A DNA stretch of 64,000 nt. It comes from Caenorhabditis elegans. Taxonomy: Eukaryota; Nematoda; Chromadorea; Rhabditida; Rhabditidae. The position numbers and the translations under genes are program-made. Under the pieces are notes generated by a model. The model saw only the letters and a list, made by a program, of their open reading frames with translations, made no database searches and was not told where the DNA came from. The stretch is from the NCBI RefSeq assembly GCF_000002985.6, contig NC_003283.11, positions 10,106,001 to 10,170,000 on the forward strand. Direction: 5' to 3'. Of this stretch, positions 57,550 through 64,000 are shown piece by piece (positions within the stretch are counted from its first letter, which is position 1; each line of letters opens with the position of its first letter).

Positions 57550-58260
57550 GGAAAACTAAGTTAATAACATTCTCTCTTTCTGGCAGGTGTGAAAATTCTA
57601 TTTGGGAATTCGATTACAACAGAATTAAATTGTATGTACAAATCATGGATTGATAAGGTAAAAAGAAATAAAGACGAATAATATGAAAAAAATCAATGGT
57701 GATAGATATGAAATGTGGCAGTAAGTAAGTCACTTTGCGCAAACACCTGTCTTCCTTTTGGTTGGCTAGGGCTCGCGGAGCTTTGTTTACTCTGCTGTGT
57801 CCGTTGTTCGCACTGTGATACCAAATGTCTTGGATACTCGTATTTAAGTGGGGTGAATGGTTCAAAAATTGGGAACTTGAGCAAAAAGAATAAGTGAAAG
57901 TAAAAAAAGAAAAGAAAGGTGCTTTCTATTGAAACAAATGAAAAGAGGAAAAAGAATGAGAAAAAGGGAGCGTTGAGCGGGAAACAGGGAAACGAGAAAA
58001 TAATACCACACAGGAAAAGGGAAAAGGAAAAAATGGGCGAGATTTTTGGGAATATTGACTTTACTGCAGTTTTCTGAAAACTATTTCCGTTCTTTTAAGT
58101 AGATTATATGTATATGTATTTTTTTAAATTTTAATTCAAAAAAAAATTTCATTTATGCACACACAAAATTATTAAAGTATTCAATGGCTCAACGGACAAG
58201 ATAGAAAAGAAAAACAGACATCTGATGAGGACCAGCCATAAAAATTAAATAAATACTATC
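54997..58260. other. Large intergenic region with purine tracts and a TA microsatellite
   Basis: About 3.3 kb with no supported gene. From 56190 to 56660 the plus strand is strongly purine-rich (runs of GAAGAAGATGAA type), producing a long Ser/Phe/Leu minus frame that I consider spurious. A second purine-rich stretch lies at 57890-58050. At 57720-57850 there is an isolated GC-richer patch (GGCTAGGGCTCGCGGAGC) of unknown meaning. Confidence 0.5.
57513..57548. repeat. (TA)n microsatellite
   Basis: About 13 consecutive TA units followed by an interrupted GTATATATACA, preceded by a short GTGTGTGTGT run at about 57494. Confidence 0.85.
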
Positions 58261-60457
58261 CTAGAGACGAATTTCTTCCCCGCCAACTCGATTCGTTCCT
58301 TTCTTCTCTTTTGGCATACACGGAATGTATTGAACTCCGGGTATACGGTTTAATATATTCATCACCCATTTCGGATAGCTGTATGTACATTCGTCTATTC
58401 CACCTGCATAGATCTCGCCTCGAGCACGAAGACCTCGTTGTTCGCGTGTTGCTCCTGAAATAGAAAAGTGTATTCAGCTGCTGCTTCTGTGAAATCGGAT
58501 GTAAACATGATGGTTGCATCAAGCATCGAGTTATCCACAACTTTACGAAAAAAAACTTTTTCAAGAAAGGAAGTCAATTTCCAGAAACACAAAAGTTATT
58601 TTCTGAATTTATAATAGATGGAAAAAGGGAATTTATTTTTTGGAGGAATGTGATGCACTCATAACTATTTACATACTTACCTCCAATTGAATTATCTAAA
58701 ATACAAGCACAAAGGGCTCCTACAAACATGGGCATCTGAAGTAATACGTTGAGAATTTGATTGAACCATCCCCAATCGGTGTCTACTGGAAAGAGCTTGA
58801 AATATTTTGGCACAATGAGACCAAACATCATGGAAAATCCAAAAATTCCCATGTTACGGGAGAGTGTCATGTCAACTGTTTGAAGATTAGACACAGCTAC
58901 ACCGACGACCATTGCCATTGAAGAAGCAAGAACTCCACCAACAAGAGGATCTGGAATTGTTGAGAGAAGTGCTCCAATCTGAAATTCATTTCATAACATT
59001 TACTTTATCTAGTCTTCCATACTTTAGTGATTAGTCCAAGGATAATAAGAAAAACTCCAGCCATAACCATAGTCCAACGAGAAGCAACTCTTGTAACACC
59101 AATAACTCCAATGTTTTCAGTATGTGTAGTCATTCCAACTCCAGGACCAAGAAGCCCTGATATTAAAGATCCTAATCCTTCAGCCAATATGCCTCTATTT
59201 ATTGCGTGACTCGGTGGGGGACGTTCTTCCGAAACTCTTGCCGCTGCATGATAATCTCCAACTGACTCGAAAACTGATGTCATTGCAGAGAGCAAAAATA
59301 ATAGGAAAAGACCAGTGTTAAACTGAGGGGGCCCGAACTTCCCCGGATACGGTACTTCAAGCCATGAAGATTCTCTGATAACTGCAAGAGAAATGTTCTT
59401 GTCGACACGAGCAGCACTTCCTTCCGGTGTTAGGTTGAAAATTGTAAGAGCAACACAGAAGATCCATGAGGTACAGATAGCAATTAGGTACTAAAAATAT
59501 TGGAAATCATTTAAACTTACATGTTTTTAAAAGTTCTCACTGGATATTGTCCAAAAAGATTGATTCGATACCAATGAAATTTTCCATTTTTTATTCCAGG
59601 AACAGGAACTTTGACTTCCGCTAGATAAAGAATTGTTGCAAACAAAGTAACAGCTTGTACTATGGCGACCCAATGCTTACTGATATGAGTTACCATTAAA
59701 TCAACTTGACTGAAAGCAAGAAGAAGCATAAGAGGGGATACCTGAAAGGTTCTGATTTTAAAGCGCTTCCAACGATATGATTAATTTTTAGAAATAGATA
59801 GGATTTGTTTATATACAGAGTTTTTGGTTGTTCGGAACTAAATTTACTGTGAGTGGCCCAATAAATTTGGTCAGCATTCCGACTAGACCAGTAGCTCCAA
59901 TGAGAATGGGTACAAACGATGAAGCGATGAGGCATCCTTGAAGAAGTGCGAGTTTCCCGTAATAAACCTCTTCAGGAACATAGTCACTTTCCGTAGCATT
60001 ACAAGTATTTTCAGGAAGACTCATAAACCCTTGAACAGAAGGAACATATGCAAAAGCCGTTCCTTGCAAAAGAGCCAGCCTAAAAATAAAAGTAATGGAC
60101 CAATCTATTTGAATTTTTTATACCTCATTCCAAAAAGTGTCTGAATTATTGTAGAAATGCCACTGCTCACAAATGTCGAACTGATGAGTGTCTGTCGTAG
60201 AACCGCTGGAACAAAAAAGATTTTGAGACTGAAAATTGGTTCCAGAAATTGTTCAAAATCTCACCAATACTCGATCCCGGGCACATTGAATCAGCCATAA
60301 TAAGAGGTACTGTTAAAAGTGCAGACACACAAACCATAACTTGCTGGAGTCCATATAAAAGAGCAATTCCAATTGGAGGAGTATCTCGGGCTTTTAAAAA
60401 CGGCCGTTGAGCCGTTTTCTTTTCTCTAATTTCAACTCTTTTCTCAGGATAATCCAT
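58261..60457 (-). CDS. Nucleobase-ascorbate transporter family (SLC23-like), 555 aa
   Basis: Seven minus-strand exons: 60457-60265, 60205-60124, 60079-59848, 59741-59541, 59490-59023, 58978-58681, 58454-58261; in phase. NAT hallmarks: a TM1 motif GLQQVMVCVSALLTVPL (QQ where many members have QH), LQGTAFAYVPSVQGF, AMTSVFESVGDYHAAARVS with the conserved TM8 acidic residue, and the exact NAT signature ENIGVIGVTR, plus the later GALLSTIPDPLVGGVLASSM. About 12-14 membrane helices. Family members import purines/pyrimidines or ascorbate; which one cannot be told from sequence alone. Length is normal. Upstream DNA (60458 onward) holds its promoter. Confidence 0.93.
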
Positions 60458-61427
60458 TTATCTGAAAAATCAAACGTTCAAACTCATAGGGGAAAACAAA
60501 AGGGAAAACGAATAGAGGTAGAGGTTTCAGCACAAGTTCGCACGGAACTTGTCAGCATATGTAAATGACGGGGCAGAAAACCAAAAACTGTATGTTTTAT
60601 GTAAAACAGAGATGACTGACGCCCACAACTGTTTTTAATGGGAACCTATAAGTCATATTTAATATTTTTATAGAATTTTGAAAGAAACAAGAATGTTCAG
60701 GACAAGGAAAACGGAACACTTTGAAATTAGAAGGCATGAAATTACACGTGGATTTGAATCCCCAAACGGCACGTTGGAATTAGAATGTGTAACAAAAGAC
60801 GTGAAAAAATATTATATTAAGCACGTGTTCTAATTGTCGAACTTCACTTTTTTCTTCTTTTATTTTTAAAAAACTTAATAATTTTAAAAAGCTTGGAGCA
60901 AATTCATTATTAGGTTTTGTCAAAAAAGTAGAATAGACTCGTACTTCGTCCCCAATAGAAAACAATTATTACCCTCAGAGTTCAGAGATCCACTGTTTGA
61001 AAACTACATGCATAATGATACATGTTTATAAATAAAAAGGCAGACTGAGTACATTTTTATTTACCGAAACTGATATGATCAACATATGATTTCAATGTGA
61101 CTATTATAAAATATCAAATATTATTTTAACTAGACTATTTATCATATGTTTTTAACTCTAAAAAGTTATCATGGACAATCGGTGGAAAAGATTCAGGAAA
61201 ATCGTTGTTTGTCAGACTGCTAGAAACAAAGTAAACACAAAAATGAAATATACAGGTAGATGGACGGATTAATGTGTTTTGTTCCGGCGCAATTCTAGTC
61301 GCATCAATAATAATTTTTGTGAAATAGCATTACTAAAAATTAGTGTTATTTTTTGGTTTGGGAACGTCTTTCCGACTTGTGAGAACTTTGTGAAAATATA
61401 TAAAATTCATGATTTCTTAAAGAAATA
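60458..61427. other. Intergenic, promoter side of the NAT gene
   Basis: About 970 bases of AT-rich DNA between divergent genes (NAT on minus, a small candidate gene on plus). No other reading frame with splice support was found. Confidence 0.5.
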
Positions 61428-61696
61428 ATGTCTGCAGCAGTGAAATTAATTAGTACGTATTACTTTTCTGAAAATAAAATAAAATAATATACGGTGTTTT
61501 TCCAGTTCGTATTGCTTACAAAATTATTAGTCCAAAACTAGTTTTTATTTCCTTGCACACCTTCAATCCTTTCGGGATATACTTTCGGGGTATACCAAAA
61601 TGGCAACATATGTCTGTGAAACGGGAACACTTGCTAATCAAATTATTTAAGAAAAATGTGAAGCTCATTAACGCTATTCCAGTACCAATGTTGTGA
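61428..61696 (+). CDS. Candidate small basic protein (71 aa)
   Basis: Two exons in phase: 61428-61452 (ATG TCT GCA GCA ... A / GTACGT) and 61506-61696 (after TTTTTCCAG), ending in TGA. The product starts MSAAVKLIIRIAYKI, continues through SLHTFNPFGIYFRGIPKWQH and ends NAIPVPML. It is Lys/Arg-rich and amphipathic, with no clear signal peptide; a small mitochondrial or ribosomal-type protein is conceivable but not shown. The intron is 53 nt with good splice sites. No family recognised; support comes from the open second exon (63 codons) and codon-like composition in AT-rich DNA. Confidence 0.45.
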
Positions 61697-63780
61697 ATCT
61701 ATGTGCACTCTTACTTTTCTTGCTATTTTTCATTGATAAGGTTAAGTCAGCTGGTTATAGTTTTTCAATTTGAAGAGACAATTTTAATTGACTAATGTTT
61801 TTTAAAAAAGTAGATTAAGGCTAAAATCAAATGAAATGGTGATATCATTGGCTGATCAATGGATATCTTTATGGAGATGGAAGAGAGATTGAGAGATAAT
61901 AATGGATACGACAAGATTTGATTGGCAATCTTCCAAGTGTGTCAATGACAGAATGTGTCAGAAAAAGATCTGAAAAGGATGAGAATGAACGTGTTCGTTT
62001 GTTGGAATATAATTCATCTATTTAGTACTAAAAAAAATGAAATGGTTTGCTAGAAACAGTGAATAGGAAATGAAATGCCGGAAGAATTAGAATCTGTATG
62101 TATACAAAGTGATAATGCATATTGTTGTGGTAGAGAAAGAGAAAAGAGGCGACAAACAGGCACGTATCATTGTCTGACGACTACTGGCAGAAGAGAAAAC
62201 GATGAAGAGACGTTCAATTTGGGACGAATTCGACAAATGGGCAAAAATTAAATGGGGTGGGGCAATTACTGATTGAAGTTTAAGAGTGATTGTTCAAAAT
62301 TTGAATTGAGATATTCTGGAGATTTTATTTTCCTAAAAACTAATTTTCCTGAGAGGCATTCAAGACGTGCCATACCTGATATACTCTTGGAAACACGTCA
62401 AAATTATTTTCAGAGAGTGTGATGTCACAATCGTTAAAGAGCCTACTGTCTTCATATTTATTACAAGTTCATTTTGCTTCATTTCAAAGAAAATGAGGAG
62501 CGCATAAAAAATTTGGGCAGGACACTTTTGGAATACTGCATGTTGCAATTTTCCAACAGTTATAATAAATAAAGTATAATTGATCTCAAAATTAAAAAAT
62601 AAAAACTTAAAACACAACAATCCTTTTCGTACAGCAAAACTTATTTAAAGTATTTGTCGAAATTATGATAACAGATTTTAAGGTCTAAATGTGACAAAAT
62701 GTCTACACTCAGTTAAATAAACAACAAAACATAATCATAAAAGTTGTATTTAACAACCAGTTTTTCATACAATTTTTACATACAACTTTATATATATATA
62801 ATTTTTTTAGTTGCACCGGGATTTTTTATGCTTTTCAAGAAATATTTAAATTCTGAAATTCTAGATGGATTTGTGAGATTGACGAACTATTTTTCCCGAT
62901 AAATTAGAAGGTATACTGTAGAAAAACACAGAGGGTTAAAATAGCTTTAATTTTTTTAAGTGTATTTTTAACTTTTGAGTTAACTTTGTTGACTACATTT
63001 GACTTCAAAAACGTATTCAGAAAGCCAAAAAATCTGAGAGATATCAATTGGATAGTGACTAAGCATCTAGTGTTGCAATTTACCAAAAGTCATGATTTTG
63101 AAAAGGCGGATTCTTTTAGAAAGTACTTTTCCAATGTTCGTGGCGTCATTTTTTGATTATTTCTTGTTCGACAAAAGACCAAGTGAATCATATCATTTTT
63201 AAAAAGGAAATTATAGTTTTTGCAGCAGACAAATAAATTGAACTATCTGCATGTCAATAACAATTCCGAACGATTTATTATGGGTGGTTCGACTTGTGCG
63301 CGCAGGGATTTGCATGGCGAATGAAGATGGTGTGATGATGGAGTGAGAGAGATTTTAAGGGCTCTTTTCGGTTTTCGTTTCAGATGGTAATGATGTTTTG
63401 TGTCTGTCATTTGTGTTTGTGTGTGTGTGGCTCAGCTCATTTAACAATTGTGATGTGATGATCGGGTCGAAAAACTGACAATAAAAATATGAAGGGGAGA
63501 GAAAAAAAGGAAGAGGGAGAAATAGAAAAAAGAAGAAATGGGTGGGGCGAATGGTGGTGATGGACGATTTGATGGAATATACTTACAAAATATAAAAATC
63601 TGTAAATCTGTGTGCGGCACCCGAAGCGACTACAACAATACGGATCACCGGATATTGGGGGCGGGTCGACTGGGAAGCTCGATGATCTGTTTCATTTTCA
63701 ACTAGTTAAAAAGAGGAGGAGGAAGAGGAAATTCTTAGAAATTTTTTGAAGGAAGGAAGAAATTGGGGAATTTTGTACAT
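61697..63780. other. Gene-less stretch including the egl-3 3' UTR
   Basis: About 2.1 kb. The part next to egl-3 (63290-63780) is richer in GC and purines and contains a GTGTTTGTGTGTGTGTGG run at about 63410; it probably includes the 3' UTR of egl-3. The rest is AT-rich with only short, unsupported frames. Confidence 0.5.
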
Positions 63781-63930
63781 TTAGTGGCTGCGTTTGTGGG
63801 CTTTTTGAACGGTGTCGAGCTTCTTGTTGGTTTGACCGACGATTGGCTCGATGAGATTGTATGGGGCTTCTCTTGTTCCGTGCAACATCAGCTCGAACTT
63901 CTTAAGGGTTCCGGCATGAGCTCCAGGTCC
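63781..63930 (-). CDS. egl-3: Proprotein convertase 2 (egl-3), last coding exon
   Basis: A minus-strand exon after a TTTCAG acceptor (63931-63936) encodes 49 residues: GPGAHAGTLKKFELMLHGTR, EAPYNLIEPIVG, and a basic C-terminus ending KAHKRSH and stop. The KFELMLHGTREAPY block is the end of the P domain of kexin/PC2-type convertases. EGL-3/PC2 cleaves neuropeptide precursors at dibasic sites in dense-core vesicles. Only this exon is in the window; the rest lies beyond 64000. The exon is GC-richer than its surroundings, as in highly expressed genes. Confidence 0.88.
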   Translation of the reverse strand, partial: GPGAHAGTLKKFELMLHGTREAPYNLIEPIVGQTNKKLDTVQKAHKRSH

Positions 63931-64000
63931 CTGAAACATTATTAGTGTTTACAGAAAATTTTGTGTACAGATTATCATATAAATGTTGTGCTTTGATCTA

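Noticed and set aside
57614-57884. Short frames on both strands in the GC-richer patch near 57.7 kb
   Set aside because: Start codons and splice partners are missing, and both strands are open equally; left as an unexplained patch.
1-64000. CRISPR arrays, operators, riboswitches, bacterial-type operons
   Set aside because: Nothing of the kind; the regular repeats found are transposon-derived or minisatellite DNA in a eukaryotic genome.

Overview
The window is a nematode nuclear sequence, almost certainly Caenorhabditis (C. elegans or a very near relative). The evidence is AT-rich DNA, many 45-60 bp introns with TTTTCAG-type acceptors, trans-splice-like acceptors just before ATGs, nematode-specific families (srsx chemoreceptors, GT92 glycosyltransferases, DUF19-like secreted proteins), and recognisable orthologues of aos-1, wdr-20 and egl-3. 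From memory, in C. elegans these lie on chromosome V. Gene models were spliced by hand; for most of them the reading phase closes across every junction, and exceptions are stated.

Layout. 1-3.9 kb: two tandem Cys-rich, membrane-anchored DUF19-like genes, the first cut by the window edge and apparently broken near its 3' end. 4.0-6.3 kb (minus): a GT92 glycosyltransferase. 8.6-9.3 kb: a candidate 41-residue gene. 9.6-11.2 kb: a GH19 chitinase-like enzyme. 11.7-13.5 kb: a short ionotropic-glutamate-receptor-like channel. 13.6-16.9 kb (minus): two tandem 7TM receptors. 17.6-21.5 kb: two small secreted proteins. 21.7-24.3 kb (minus): aos-1, with a large palindromic repeat in its last intron. 24.8-27.9 kb (minus): wdr-20, close enough to aos-1 to be co-transcribed. 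28.6-36.9 kb: oligoribonuclease, whose 7.5-kb second intron holds a head-to-tail array of Helitron-like elements.

37.7-42.9 kb: a small basic-protein gene, an orphan first exon, an inverted truncated copy of the GH19 gene, and a degenerate SAM-methyltransferase-fold protein. 43.1-54.3 kb: five intact tandem srsx chemoreceptor genes whose exon lengths are almost identical. 54.9 kb: a candidate membrane microprotein. 58.3-60.5 kb (minus): a nucleobase-ascorbate (SLC23) transporter. 61.4 kb: a candidate 71-residue gene. 63.8 kb (minus): the last coding exon of egl-3 (proprotein convertase 2).

Working together: the housekeeping core is SUMO activation (aos-1), deubiquitinase regulation (wdr-20) and nano-RNA turnover (oligoribonuclease). 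It is flanked by fast-evolving accessory genes (chemoreceptors, secreted Cys-rich proteins, chitinase, GT92) typical of Caenorhabditis chromosome arms. I see no clearly new multi-gene system. The most striking structure is the Helitron array, with its clean terminus-to-terminus junctions and an embedded tRNA-like promoter.
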